From a virus, in IMG/VR virus record IMGVR_UViG_3300022602_000038, positions 62,001-126,000 of that record: a stretch of DNA of 64,000 bases, one strand, 5' to 3'. The position numbers and the translations under genes are program-made. Every line of letters begins with the position of its first letter. The first letter of the stretch is position 1. The notes beneath the pieces are model-generated. The model was not told where the DNA came from. It saw only the letters and a list, made by a program, of their open reading frames with translations, and made no database searches. Shown here piece after piece: positions 8,538 to 17,675 of this stretch.

Positions 8538-10070
8538 ATGAAGAGCGTGAACGTTTTACAAATTAAGTACGAATTATCTTATATTACAGAATCTATCAAT
8601 GATTTGTACTTTAATGCATTTGCAGAAGCCTTAGTACCAGGTGTAACACCTGCTGCTCCAGCCCCTGCTGCTGCACCAGCCCCTGCAGCACCGGTTACAA
8701 CAACTCAAACCCCTGCAACAAGTGCTACAACTCAACCAACTGCACCTGCTGCTGGTACAGCTCCTCAACCAGCTCAAGCTACTCCTGCTCAACAACAACA
8801 GCAACAAACCCCTCAAACCCCTCAAGATTTAGAAAAAGCAGTAGAAAAGGATAAAACTCAATTACCTGGCTTAATACAAGCAATTGTTTCTAAACTCAAC
8901 CCTCAAGATAAAGTTGAATTACAGAAAATCGTAGCTCAAAATAACGTGCAAGCTTTAAATGCGTTTATTGCAAAACACGCCCCTGCTACAAAAACTCAAG
9001 AAGAAGCTTACTTAAGCGAACACGTAAAAACGATTCTTAAATATGTAGATACACTTTCTAATAAAGAAGAAGTACGTAAAGGTATACAAGAGTTTGTTGA
9101 ATCAAATGGCAATATAGAGGTACTTAAAAAATATGATCCAAACTTTGAAGAGAATCTTTTAGGTTTATACAGAGAAGGTTATATTAATGAAGGCATATTA
9201 GGAGCTATTGGTTCCGGTTTAAAGAGCGTATGGCAAGGTATTAAGAATTTAGGAAAAGAGGCTCTGCCAGTTTTAGGTAAATACGGTCCTTGGGCTGCAT
9301 TAGGTGCATTAGCTGGTGGACCACTTGGTGCTATGGCAATGCCATTAATTGCAAAAGCTCTCGGTGGTAGCGGTGGTACTGAAGCTAAACCAGGAGAAGA
9401 AAAAGAAAAACCTAAACCAATTGGTAAGATGACTACGGCTGATCTTTCTACTGTAAGTGATGAAAAGTATATTTCATTACCTTTAGTTGCAGCTAAAAAT
9501 AAATTTAAACTTATCGATCTTACTCCAGAGGAAGAAAAAGAAATTGAAAGCGGTGCAATACTTAACGTAACTGATAACAATCAAAATACAGTACAGTTTA
9601 CGTATAAAAACGGTTTATTGTCAGGTATTAAGGTTTCTGGTAATGACACTGCACCAACAGCACCAGCACCTAGCCTAACACCAGCAGTAGCAACTCCTAC
9701 TCCATCTCCTACACCTCCGGTTTTAAAGCCGAAACCATCAGTTAAACCAAAGCCTCGCGCTCCAAAAGTAGCGGTTAAACCAAAACCTACAGCACCAAAG
9801 CCAGTAGCACCAAAAGCTCCTAAAGCAAAACCTGGGGTTATAAATACACCAAGTAAACAATTTACCCCAGCACAAAAACAAAACGCTAAAAAAGAACTAA
9901 GACAGTTAACTCGTATACCAAAAGCAAGAAGAACAACTGATCAAGATAAAAGAATACAAGATTTAAATAAAATTGTAGTAGGGGAAACATTTGTAAGTCT
10001 AGCTGATAAAGTTTTAAACAATCTACGTAACAGTTCTAGTGCTACTCCAATTGAAAGAGCTAATGGATAA
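8538..10070 (+). CDS. Ala/Pro-rich multidomain virion-type protein
   Basis: 510 residues. Visible blocks: an N-terminal helix with 'LSYITESINDLY' (IxE motif), an Ala/Pro/Gln-rich linker (about 35-95), a helical domain (about 95-215), a glycine/alanine-rich hydrophobic segment (about 218-280, with 'AALGALAGGPLGAMAMPL'), a small beta domain, then Pro/Lys-rich linkers (KPKPSVKPKPRAPK) and a basic C-terminus. The hydrophobic segment could cross or perturb a membrane. The gene lies just upstream of tail genes. No family recognised; a structural or ejected protein is possible. Confidence 0.5.
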   Translation: MKSVNVLQIKYELSYITESINDLYFNAFAEALVPGVTPAAPAPAAAPAPAAPVTTTQTPATSATTQPTAPAAGTAPQPAQATPAQQQQQQTPQTPQDLEKAVEKDKTQLPGLIQAIVSKLNPQDKVELQKIVAQNNVQALNAFIAKHAPATKTQEEAYLSEHVKTILKYVDTLSNKEEVRKGIQEFVESNGNIEVLKKYDPNFEENLLGLYREGYINEGILGAIGSGLKSVWQGIKNLGKEALPVLGKYGPWAALGALAGGPLGAMAMPLIAKALGGSGGTEAKPGEEKEKPKPIGKMTTADLSTVSDEKYISLPLVAAKNKFKLIDLTPEEEKEIESGAILNVTDNNQNTVQFTYKNGLLSGIKVSGNDTAPTAPAPSLTPAVATPTPSPTPPVLKPKPSVKPKPRAPKVAVKPKPTAPKPVAPKAPKAKPGVINTPSKQFTPAQKQNAKKELRQLTRIPKARRTTDQDKRIQDLNKIVVGETFVSLADKVLNNLRNSSSATPIERANG

Positions 10071-10073
10071 TGA

Positions 10074-10658
10074 ATGAGTACAGTTGTACAACAATCCATT
10101 CTTAATAAAAATAGGAAAGACAAGTTTTTACTTGTCTTGACGTTACCTTCTATTCTTAAAACAGCTAATAAACCAGATCAAGGTGATCGAGGCAGCAAGT
10201 ACATAAATTTAGATACGTTACAGTATTCAATTTACGGAACTGTAGTACCTGATACAACAGTTGCTGAAATAGATCTAGCTTACGGTGGACAAACAGCTAA
10301 GGTTACTAGTTACACTAGAAGTGCTTACAAAGCTATAACAGTAAACTTTACTGTTGATAATGAGTTTAATAATTGGTGGGTTTTATGGTATTGGTTGAAT
10401 ATTATAAACGACTCTTACACCAGTACATACAACAATGAAGGCTTAGCTGCAACGGATATGTTCACAAACATAGACGATTATCAAACGAACATTACAGTAT
10501 ACGGATTAGATGAGTATAATAACAAAAAAATACAATGGGATTACTCAAAAGCTTTTATTACAAGTTTAGGGGAAATTGGTTATAATTATCGGGAAGGAGA
10601 TCAAATCGAGTCTTCTTTCACTTTTGCATTTAATCAGTTAAGTGTTCAATTACTTTAA
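10074..10658 (+). CDS. tail-tube-like or tail-completion protein
   Basis: 194 residues, beta-rich, starting four bases after the preceding stop. The C-terminal layout ('AFITSLGEIGYNYREGDQIESSFTFAFNQLSV') matches the end of gp19-type tube proteins in this window, where 'G.YI..I.E..Y...' is followed by a polarised strand '..F.V.LAYQYW'. Position directly before the sheath gene fits a tube, tail-terminator or neck protein. The link to gp19 is my structural reading. Confidence 0.5.
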   Translation: MSTVVQQSILNKNRKDKFLLVLTLPSILKTANKPDQGDRGSKYINLDTLQYSIYGTVVPDTTVAEIDLAYGGQTAKVTSYTRSAYKAITVNFTVDNEFNNWWVLWYWLNIINDSYTSTYNNEGLAATDMFTNIDDYQTNITVYGLDEYNNKKIQWDYSKAFITSLGEIGYNYREGDQIESSFTFAFNQLSVQLL

Positions 10659-10686
10659 TAAAGTCTGCGTTTTGGGGGCAAAAACT

Positions 10687-10694
10687 CATAAATA
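10687..10694 (+). promoter_or_regulatory. late-promoter-like box CATAAATA upstream of the sheath gene
   Basis: CATAAATA lies 21 bases upstream of the sheath ATG (10716), farther than the other boxes of this type, so this highly expressed gene would have a short leader rather than none. Confidence 0.5.
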
Positions 10695-10715
10695 ATATTA
10701 GAAACTTTAAACCAT

Positions 10716-13097
10716 ATGGCATCACTACGTACAATTCAATCCCCAGGTGTAGAAATTCGTGAAATTGACCTTTCTACAAGAGCAGTAACACCAGCAGGTA
10801 CTAACGTTTTAGTAACTGGTTTCGCTCCACAAGGTCCAACTTACGAAGTTGTAACACTCGCTTCTTTAAGCGATTTCCAAACCGTATTCGGCACACCAAC
10901 AAACGCTGCAGAACGTTATTTCTACTATTCTGTAAATCAGCTTTTCACAGCTGGTGGTAATCCTACTATTCAAGCTGTTAGATTACCTTACGGTGCAGGT
11001 ACCGGTGCAGGTACGTCAAGCAATTATAGTGCATTAGCATTCCCAGTAGTTGCGGTTCCTTCTAATACTTCAACATATGGTGCAGCTGCTGCAGTCGCGG
11101 GTACAATTCCACTTAGCTCTGCTCAAGGTTATTATCTTGGTGCACCAGCTCTTGTTTCTTTAACAGAAGCTCAATACAATACAATTACTCAAGGCGGTAT
11201 TCCTTGGACAACAACAACCGGTAATGCTGGTTTAAGTAGCTTTATTCTTTCTGGTGCTGGTGTAGTTAACAGTCTTAGTGCTGCTGGTTTAGTTATTGTT
11301 AACTCTTCAAAAGCTACTATCGATGAAATGTTTAACGGTTATTATTTAAACATTGGTGACGGTTATAGCAATAACCCAACATCTGATTATGATGATGTAG
11401 TTCAAATAGAAACAATCACCAGCAACTACTTTGTTGATGGCCAGACAGCAAATCTTTCACCTTACACGACAGTACCTAATACTCGTTTAGGTTTTACATT
11501 AAGCGCAACTTACGTTCAAAACATTGGTAGTATTTCAAGAGATATTGAAAATATTCCAACATTTAACATTGCTGCATCAGGTTATAGCGATAATGTTATC
11601 ATTTCGCTCTTTAAAGTGCGTCCAAGTCCATTCTCACCTGGCGCTACAACGTTATCATACGTATTACAAGAATCTTATACAGGTTCCTTCTACTCTCAAC
11701 GTTTACAGCAAGATCCAAACGGTGGTGTTCCAACATCTCTTTACTTGCCAACATTAGCTGCAAATTCTGCTAACCTAGAAGTACTTGTTAACCCGAATAT
11801 CTCTAGCTTAACAAATTGGTTAGATGCTAATGGTAACTCTACTAAGAGAGTAAGAATTTATAAGCCAAATACGCTTAGCACGATGGCTGCTACTCTCTCA
11901 ACAGATCCAGATTACACTTATTATACAGCAGCCTCTGCTTACCTAAGTGTTGCAGCTGGTACATTCTTACCTGCTAACAGTCTGTTCCCACTTGGTGTAT
12001 TTGCTGATACATTACCATTAATTAGCTCTAAGGCTGTTGGTAACGTTTCTGCTAAATTAAATTACGTATTAGAAAACGTAGCAGCAAATCCAGATCTAGT
12101 ACCAATTGATATTACAGTTGATGCTGGTCTTTCAACGATTTATGCAGGTACTCAAGTACTTGGTACATCTCAATTCGATGATAACGCTATAAGTTCAACA
12201 TTAACTGCGCAAGTTAACGCTCTTACAGCTTCTAACGGTAACCCAGTAAGCAATACATTAATACAGAGCTGGAATACAATTACTTCTCAGTTCTTAAACT
12301 TTGCAACATCTGAACGTAAAGATCATATCTTTATTTCTGACCCATTACGTTATATTTTCGTAACAGGCTCAAGCTTTAAGACGCTTAATGATATTGTAAA
12401 CAATAACTTCTCGCAAAACATTTACTGGCCACTACGTAACTCGTATGCTGGGTTTAATTCAAGCTATGGTGTAGCATATGGTAACTGGGTACAAGCTCAG
12501 GACATCTTTACATCTCAATCAGTTTGGTTACCATTCTCGGGGTATGCAGCAGCAATGATAACAGCTAGCGATAGCAACAATTATCAATGGACAGCTCCTG
12601 CAGGTCTTAACCGCGGTATTATCAACGGTCTTTCAGATCTCGGTGTTAACCCACAACAGAAACAACGGGACTTACTTTACAAGTCCTCAATTAACCCTGT
12701 TGTATACTTCCCAAATCAAGGATATACAGTATTTGGTCAAAAGACTCTATTAACAAACCCAAGCGCATTCGATCGTATTAATGTACGTCGTTTATTCTTG
12801 TTCCTTGAAAAGACAGCTCAAGCAACGTTAAAGTATTTCGTATTTGAACCAAACACTACATTCACTCGTAGTAGAGTAGTTAATACATTAACACCTGTAT
12901 TTGAGTTAGCTAAGAATACACAAGGTCTATATGACTACTTAATCGTATGTAATGAAACTAACAACACTCCAGATGTTATCGATGATAATACACTTGTTGT
13001 TGACATTTACATTAAACCAGTTCGTACTGCAGAGTTTATCTTAGTTAACTTCTACGCTACTAAGACATCTCAAAACTTTACTGAACTACTACAGTAA
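10716..13097 (+). CDS. gp18: contractile tail sheath protein (gp18)
   Basis: 793 residues against 659 in T4. The N-terminus 'SPGVEIREIDLST' with 'VLVTGFAPQGP' is the typical start of phage sheath proteins, and the C-terminal domain contains 'WTAPAGLNRGIINGL', 'YFPNQGYTVFGQKTL', 'INVRRLFLFLEKTAQA' and 'TAEFILVNF', all standard in the conserved T4 sheath core that contracts during infection. The extra length lies in the middle (about residues 90-450), where sheath proteins carry surface domains. It is followed by the tube gene, as in T4. Confidence 0.95.
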   Translation: MASLRTIQSPGVEIREIDLSTRAVTPAGTNVLVTGFAPQGPTYEVVTLASLSDFQTVFGTPTNAAERYFYYSVNQLFTAGGNPTIQAVRLPYGAGTGAGTSSNYSALAFPVVAVPSNTSTYGAAAAVAGTIPLSSAQGYYLGAPALVSLTEAQYNTITQGGIPWTTTTGNAGLSSFILSGAGVVNSLSAAGLVIVNSSKATIDEMFNGYYLNIGDGYSNNPTSDYDDVVQIETITSNYFVDGQTANLSPYTTVPNTRLGFTLSATYVQNIGSISRDIENIPTFNIAASGYSDNVIISLFKVRPSPFSPGATTLSYVLQESYTGSFYSQRLQQDPNGGVPTSLYLPTLAANSANLEVLVNPNISSLTNWLDANGNSTKRVRIYKPNTLSTMAATLSTDPDYTYYTAASAYLSVAAGTFLPANSLFPLGVFADTLPLISSKAVGNVSAKLNYVLENVAANPDLVPIDITVDAGLSTIYAGTQVLGTSQFDDNAISSTLTAQVNALTASNGNPVSNTLIQSWNTITSQFLNFATSERKDHIFISDPLRYIFVTGSSFKTLNDIVNNNFSQNIYWPLRNSYAGFNSSYGVAYGNWVQAQDIFTSQSVWLPFSGYAAAMITASDSNNYQWTAPAGLNRGIINGLSDLGVNPQQKQRDLLYKSSINPVVYFPNQGYTVFGQKTLLTNPSAFDRINVRRLFLFLEKTAQATLKYFVFEPNTTFTRSRVVNTLTPVFELAKNTQGLYDYLIVCNETNNTPDVIDDNTLVVDIYIKPVRTAEFILVNFYATKTSQNFTELLQ

Positions 13098-13113
13098 CTC
13101 TTACAACTTTAAT

Positions 13114-13121
13114 AGTAAATA
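13114..13121 (+). promoter_or_regulatory. late-promoter-like box AGTAAATA
   Basis: AGTAAATA lies 11 bases upstream of the gp19 start (13133) in the short gap after the sheath gene. It would give the tube gene its own late transcript, which the terminator at 13693 ends. Confidence 0.5.
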
Positions 13122-13132
13122 TTTAAAACATT

Positions 13133-13669
13133 ATGCCACAGACAATACAAGACTTCTACAGGGTAGCACAACAGCGCGGATTCGCACGTGATTTCATGAT
13201 GAGAGTTCGCTCTATTGGTGAGACATCATTTAACGAAGACGATTTTGTGTATGTTACCACCAAAACTCTTCCAGGGCGCGATATTACTAATCAGGCAGTA
13301 GCTTATATGGGGTTAAGTTTTAATGCTCCTGGTACAGTTAAGTACCCAGGTTCAGAAGGCTGGACTTTAAGATTCCGTGCTGATAGAAATGGTATTATTC
13401 GTCAAAAATTAGAAAACTGGCAAATTAATGAAGTGTTTGATGATTCAACAAGTACTGGAGATTTAAGTCTACGTGGTACTGATAAAGTCATTCAACTTGA
13501 CTTAATTGATGAAAGCCAAAACGTTCTTAATACATACAAGCTATTTGGTGTATACATTCAAAGCATTGCAGAAGTAACAGGTTATGATAATGCTGGTGAT
13601 GGTAAACCATTAGAATTTGATGTAAAATTAGCTTATCAGTATTGGAGACATGAAGCTCAAACATCATAA
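13133..13669 (+). CDS. gp19: tail tube protein (gp19)
   Basis: 178 residues (T4 gp19 has 163). It starts with 'IQDFYRVAQQRGFARDFMMRV' and contains 'LPGRDITNQAVAYMGLSFNAPGTVKYPGSEGW', followed by a C-terminal strand 'FDVKLAYQYWRHE'. This is the T4 gp19 fold that stacks as hexameric rings inside the sheath. It lies between a late-promoter-like box and a strong terminator, as expected for a protein needed in high copy. Of the tube-like genes here, this is the one best placed to be the main tube subunit. Confidence 0.9.
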   Translation: MPQTIQDFYRVAQQRGFARDFMMRVRSIGETSFNEDDFVYVTTKTLPGRDITNQAVAYMGLSFNAPGTVKYPGSEGWTLRFRADRNGIIRQKLENWQINEVFDDSTSTGDLSLRGTDKVIQLDLIDESQNVLNTYKLFGVYIQSIAEVTGYDNAGDGKPLEFDVKLAYQYWRHEAQTS

Positions 13670-13692
13670 TTAAAGTACTTTAATTATACTAA

Positions 13693-13718
13693 AAGCCCTG
13701 GTAAAACAGGGCTTTTTT
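13693..13718 (+). terminator. rho-independent terminator after gp19
   Basis: Stem AAGCCCTG / CAGGGCTT (8 bp) with a 6-base loop and six T's, 24 bases after the tube stop codon. Confidence 0.9.
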
Positions 13719-13743
13719 ATTGTTCGTACATTAAGTATTAATA

Positions 13744-14457
13744 ATGGCCTTAGGTAATGGAATAATAGATTTTTATAAAACAGCAACATCTAAAGGATTT
13801 GCTAGAGCAAATCTATTTAGAGTTAAGCAAATCACCAATCAAGTATTTGATGAGGTTTCTAACGATACTACTGCTAATCTATATCTCTATGTACAGGAAG
13901 GAACAATACCTGCCCGTAATATATCCACTGCTACAGTAGACTTTAAATCGTTTAAGTTCAATATACCAATGGCAGCAAATTACCCAGATTCCGGTGGTGG
14001 TTGGACTGTAACGTTTTTCTGTGATAAAGAGTACATACTAAGAGAAGTTCTGGAAAATTGGTCGGTAGGAACCTTTGATGAGCATTCCGGTGTAGCAGCA
14101 TTACCGAATTGGTGGGACTGTGATGTAGTTTTATCAGTACTAGATAACTCAAGTACGTCTCAAAATAGTTTAGTAGGCTCTGTTTTAAATATATTAGGTA
14201 TTGGTGGAGCAACAAGTGCACCAGGTGGTCAAGACTACTTACAAGAAATAAGAACATACACTCTTAAAGGCGCTTTCCCAACCGCTATTTCAAGTATAGG
14301 TTATAAAATGGCAGATGGTGGTACTATTGCTACTGCGTCTGTTAATGTAGCATTTCAATATGTTATATCAGAAAATTTAAATAGTGGTGGTAGTAGCAAT
14401 ACTAATGAGTTAAATTTATTAACTAACGTAGTACAGCAAGTATTTAACATTCCGTAA
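13744..14457 (+). CDS. gp19-like tail tube paralogue 2
   Basis: 237 residues. 'IIDFYKTATSKGFARANLFRV' aligns with the gp19 N-terminus, and 'KSFKFNIPMAANYPDSGGGW' and 'VNVAFQYVISEN' match the core and last strand. It is longer by an insertion near residues 140-165 (Ser/Gly-rich, 'VLNILGIGGATSAPGG'). It probably forms a specialised ring such as a baseplate-proximal tube initiator or tube end, since the main tube is encoded just upstream behind its own terminator. That function is inferred. Confidence 0.75.
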   Translation: MALGNGIIDFYKTATSKGFARANLFRVKQITNQVFDEVSNDTTANLYLYVQEGTIPARNISTATVDFKSFKFNIPMAANYPDSGGGWTVTFFCDKEYILREVLENWSVGTFDEHSGVAALPNWWDCDVVLSVLDNSSTSQNSLVGSVLNILGIGGATSAPGGQDYLQEIRTYTLKGAFPTAISSIGYKMADGGTIATASVNVAFQYVISENLNSGGSSNTNELNLLTNVVQQVFNIP

Positions 14458-14459
14458 TT

Positions 14460-15059
14460 ATGGGTCAAATAACAAATCAGACTATTGCAGATTTTTACAG
14501 GCAAGCGCAAAAGGTTGGTTTTGCGCGAGACTTTCAATTTAAAGTAGTGGCGTTTAGAGTAAATGGTATTGAGTTAGGACCAAGAGATTTAGTATTTTTA
14601 AAAACAGCTAGTTTACCTGGTAAAACAATTAATACTGTAACTGCTAACTTCATGGGAGTAGACTTTCAAATACCTGGTACGGTTAAATACGATAACAATA
14701 ATAACTGGCAAGTAACATTCTATTGTACACAAGATTATCATGTAAGAAAGCTTTTAGAGTCGTCAATGTCAGATACGTTTAATATAAGAACGTCTACTGG
14801 TAATATGGAGCCTAGAGATCCTACATTAAATGTTATAAAACTATCCTTAGTAGACGATCAATTAAATGAAATTAGAACATATATACTACACGGCGCTTTT
14901 GTTACTGGTGTAGGAGATATGGGGTTTGATGCTACTAAAGATGGCGGAGTACAAGAGGTTTCAGCTACAATAGCGTATCAGTATTGGACTACAGCTCCAA
15001 GCTCAGATATTTCAGAAATAGAAGATGTAATAAACATAGCAGAATCTTTATTAGGTTAA
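14460..15059 (+). CDS. gp19-like tail tube paralogue 3
   Basis: 199 residues. 'IADFYRQAQKVGFARDFQFKV', 'LPGKTINTVTANFMGVDFQIPGTVKY' and 'VSATIAYQYW' follow gp19 closely. Its start is two bases after the stop of paralogue 2, so the two are translated together. It ends in an acidic tail 'SDISEIEDVINIAESLLG'. Likely a second adaptor ring of the tail tube. Confidence 0.75.
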   Translation: MGQITNQTIADFYRQAQKVGFARDFQFKVVAFRVNGIELGPRDLVFLKTASLPGKTINTVTANFMGVDFQIPGTVKYDNNNNWQVTFYCTQDYHVRKLLESSMSDTFNIRTSTGNMEPRDPTLNVIKLSLVDDQLNEIRTYILHGAFVTGVGDMGFDATKDGGVQEVSATIAYQYWTTAPSSDISEIEDVINIAESLLG

Positions 15060-15063
15060 CATT

Positions 15064-15819
15064 ATGGCATATATTATAGGTCCAAACGCTCAAATAGTAC
15101 CGTACGGTTCTTTACAAAATAGGAACGGTATAGGGTCTGACGTACAGTCGTTTTTAAGCTTTTTAAGTTCTCCAGACACTCAAATACCGTTACAGTCTAA
15201 CTTTCTCATAGTATTTGATAGATTACCTGGAGCGTTTCTTAACGGTAATACATTTCCGGCCTCTTTTGAAAATCAGTGGAATATACAAAACACACAAGAC
15301 GCTTTAATACAGGTAATTACATCTAATCAAAACTCACCGTTCGGTGGTTATGCTTGTTTATTTGCACAAGGGTTTTCCTCTCCTACTGAAAATGTAGATA
15401 TAGCTCGTCAAAACGTATTATCTGGACCTTCTGGTGGTTTAATAGGTGGTCTTACTAGTGCGGGTAGAGCGCCTTTTAATAGTTTAGATATAGACTTTTT
15501 AGAAACCAACAGTTCTTTTATAGACTTTGTTATTAGACCGTGGGTAGCGCTGATTGGACATTATGGGTTAATAAATAGAGATCCTAACTCAGCTCAAAAC
15601 GTAAAAGCAGATATTTCAGCAGTATTGTTTGATAAAAATAACAACAACAATATAAGAAAAATATTTTCGTTTAAAGGTTGTGCACCTACAGGAGTAGGTA
15701 CCATAGCACATGTATATGGAGACGATAGAGCATCTACAGCAAATAAAGTATCTTTCCAATACAACACGTACGGTATAAGCTACAGCTCTGGTACTGCTTC
15801 CGGTGGATTGTCTTATTAA
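15064..15819 (+). CDS. tail-tube-like baseplate or adaptor protein
   Basis: 251 residues. 'QSFLSFLSSPDTQIPLQSNFLIVFDRLPG' opens the protein, and 'SLDIDFLETNSSFIDFVIRPWVALIGHYGLI' matches the central strand-helix of tube-type proteins, where 'L..e.....' packs between subunits. The C-terminus 'KVSFQYNTYGISYS' resembles the last gp19 strand. It is more divergent than paralogues 2 and 3. The position ends the tube cluster, just before the hub genes. Assignment to the tube fold is by pattern. Confidence 0.5.
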   Translation: MAYIIGPNAQIVPYGSLQNRNGIGSDVQSFLSFLSSPDTQIPLQSNFLIVFDRLPGAFLNGNTFPASFENQWNIQNTQDALIQVITSNQNSPFGGYACLFAQGFSSPTENVDIARQNVLSGPSGGLIGGLTSAGRAPFNSLDIDFLETNSSFIDFVIRPWVALIGHYGLINRDPNSAQNVKADISAVLFDKNNNNNIRKIFSFKGCAPTGVGTIAHVYGDDRASTANKVSFQYNTYGISYSSGTASGGLSY

Positions 15820-15839
15820 GTAGATATTTTTACTGGTTA

Positions 15840-15847
15840 TATAAATA
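15840..15847 (+). promoter_or_regulatory. late promoter, exact TATAAATA
   Basis: Exact match to the T4 late consensus, 10 bases before the ATG at 15858, at the head of the baseplate-hub genes. Confidence 0.6.
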
Positions 15848-15857
15848 AAATATAACT

Positions 15858-16796
15858 ATGGGATTTGTTTATGGAGTTAAACTACCGGGCCTTGATAAAA
15901 AAATATGGGCAAAAGAACTTACATCTAAGTTGTATAGAGATTTAGTTAAATCCCTTTATAACACTGATAGTACAGCGTTTTTACAACATCTTAACTTTAT
16001 AATTGAACACGTTTCTCCCGGGATACTACAAGAAGACCTTAATGTTATAGATAAGGTTATTCTTTTACTTAATATGAGAGCAATTTCTATTAATCCGGAT
16101 CTTAAATTGAAAGCAACTTGCCCTATAACAAAGAAAGAATTTGAAAAAAATATAAAGATAGAAGAAGTATTGAGTAAATTTGAAAACTTTAAATATAATG
16201 GTAATGTTGAATGTGATGGAATAAAGATATCTCACAGCATTATTAAAGCAAAAGACGAATTTAATTTTATAGATATAGATCAAGAAAAGTTATTTTCCTA
16301 CCGTCTTGCGTCTAGTATTGATAGTATTTGTGTTGATAATAAAGATATACTATTTAAAGACCTTTCATTTGAGGAAAGAGTGCAGGTTGTAGAAACGTTA
16401 CCGTTAAACGTAACAACTAAAGTGCAGGAATCTTTAAGCAGTATTGAAGAAGAGTTATCCAAAACAAAGCTACTTTCAATACATTCTCCGTTTGCAAAGG
16501 TATATGTTGTAGATATACCAGTTTCAACTAATGTGGTTGTTTTACTTGAGTTTTGTAAATCAGTCTTTAATGACGATCTAGGCAACTTGTATAGGTTAAA
16601 TTTTAATTTAGTTAATAAAGCAGGTTTTACACCGGAATACGCTGATAGTATACCACCATCAGAACAATTACTTTATTGGATGTATTTTGTACAACAAGCA
16701 CAAAAAGAACAACAAGCGGCAGAAGGCACCTCTAGTAACAATCCGTCATTTAACGGTAGTAAGGTCGGGGTAGAAACACCAAGTGAATTCACTTGA
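15858..16796 (+). CDS. baseplate hub assembly protein, gp26-like
   Basis: 312 residues. The N-terminal part has 'VKLPGLDKKIWAKELTSKLYRDLVKSLYN', and 'NVIDKVILLLNMRAISINPDLKLKATCPITKKEF' matches the pattern of T4 baseplate hub proteins of the gp26 type (a 'D..LLL..R..S......CP' core). The C-terminus is a Gln/Ser-rich tail. In T4 these proteins help assemble the central hub. It is first in the cluster leading to the tape measure. Confidence is limited because hub assembly proteins diverge strongly. Confidence 0.55.
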   Translation: MGFVYGVKLPGLDKKIWAKELTSKLYRDLVKSLYNTDSTAFLQHLNFIIEHVSPGILQEDLNVIDKVILLLNMRAISINPDLKLKATCPITKKEFEKNIKIEEVLSKFENFKYNGNVECDGIKISHSIIKAKDEFNFIDIDQEKLFSYRLASSIDSICVDNKDILFKDLSFEERVQVVETLPLNVTTKVQESLSSIEEELSKTKLLSIHSPFAKVYVVDIPVSTNVVVLLEFCKSVFNDDLGNLYRLNFNLVNKAGFTPEYADSIPPSEQLLYWMYFVQQAQKEQQAAEGTSSNNPSFNGSKVGVETPSEFT

Positions 16797-16826
16797 AAAC
16801 CAGATTCTTTTAGTAAATCTATATAA

Positions 16827-17636
16827 ATGAGCAGTAATTTTAATAACATTATTTCCGTACTGGATACAATTAATAAGAACGCAACTGTACCAGTATATAT
16901 ACCTAGTTTAAAAAGAGAAGTAAAGTTTAAAAATCTCAACACCGGTCAACAGAAGAACCTTTTAAAAGCAGCAGTTGATAACCCTGTATTTCAAACACGT
17001 TTTACTATTGCCTTGTATAATATTATTGTAGAGAATTGCACTGAGAAAGACATATTAATTTCTTTAACAACTATAGATAGTGCTGCAATTGCTGTACAGC
17101 TTAAGATAGCTGCAAGCGGTGCAACCTACACATTAAATCAAAATGATAAAAAATACAAGATTGACCTTCAATCTGTTGTAGACAAATTTAAGGCTTCTTC
17201 TACTCTTGATCCTGAAACTATTTCAGACACTCCTTTTACTGTACAGGTCGGTATGCCTTTATTTGTAGAACAATACAATCTAGAAAAACAACTTAGAGAA
17301 AAAGATTTAAATGATCAACAAGTTGTAAACACTCAATTAACAGAAACAATTGGTGATGCATTTATTGGGGAAGTATCAAAGTTTATTAAAGAAATTAGTG
17401 TATTTCATGATAATACAGATGAGTCTCTTGGTTATAAGTCTTTACCGTTTACCAAACGACACACTATATTAGAAAAAATTCCTACTACAGTTATTAAGAA
17501 CGTGTTAAATTATATGGAAAAATACGTTTCTATACAGAAGGATATATTAACTGTTACTGGAACGGATATAGATACTGAAGAAACTGTTAGTGATTTGTTA
17601 CTTTCTATTGATACTACCTTGTTTGTTGTTAACTAA
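16827..17636 (+). CDS. baseplate hub assembly protein, gp51/gp26-like
   Basis: 269 residues. 'VPVYIPSLKREVKFKNLNTGQQKNLLKAAVDN' (a strand, 'PS...V.FK.L..G..K.L.KA..') followed by helical segments is the usual plan of T4-type hub chaperones. It lies between the gp26-like protein and the tape measure, where marine T4-like phages carry such genes. No transmembrane segment. The exact T4 counterpart cannot be decided from sequence reading. Confidence 0.5.
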   Translation: MSSNFNNIISVLDTINKNATVPVYIPSLKREVKFKNLNTGQQKNLLKAAVDNPVFQTRFTIALYNIIVENCTEKDILISLTTIDSAAIAVQLKIAASGATYTLNQNDKKYKIDLQSVVDKFKASSTLDPETISDTPFTVQVGMPLFVEQYNLEKQLREKDLNDQQVVNTQLTETIGDAFIGEVSKFIKEISVFHDNTDESLGYKSLPFTKRHTILEKIPTTVIKNVLNYMEKYVSIQKDILTVTGTDIDTEETVSDLLLSIDTTLFVVN

Positions 17637-17675
17637 TAATACTTAAGAGGTACATCTGGTACCTAAGTATTTAAT

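Noticed and set aside
9179-9580. 133-residue minus-strand frame opposite the Ala/Pro-rich protein
   Set aside because: Antisense of a glycine/alanine-rich stretch; no start signals and no recognisable pattern.
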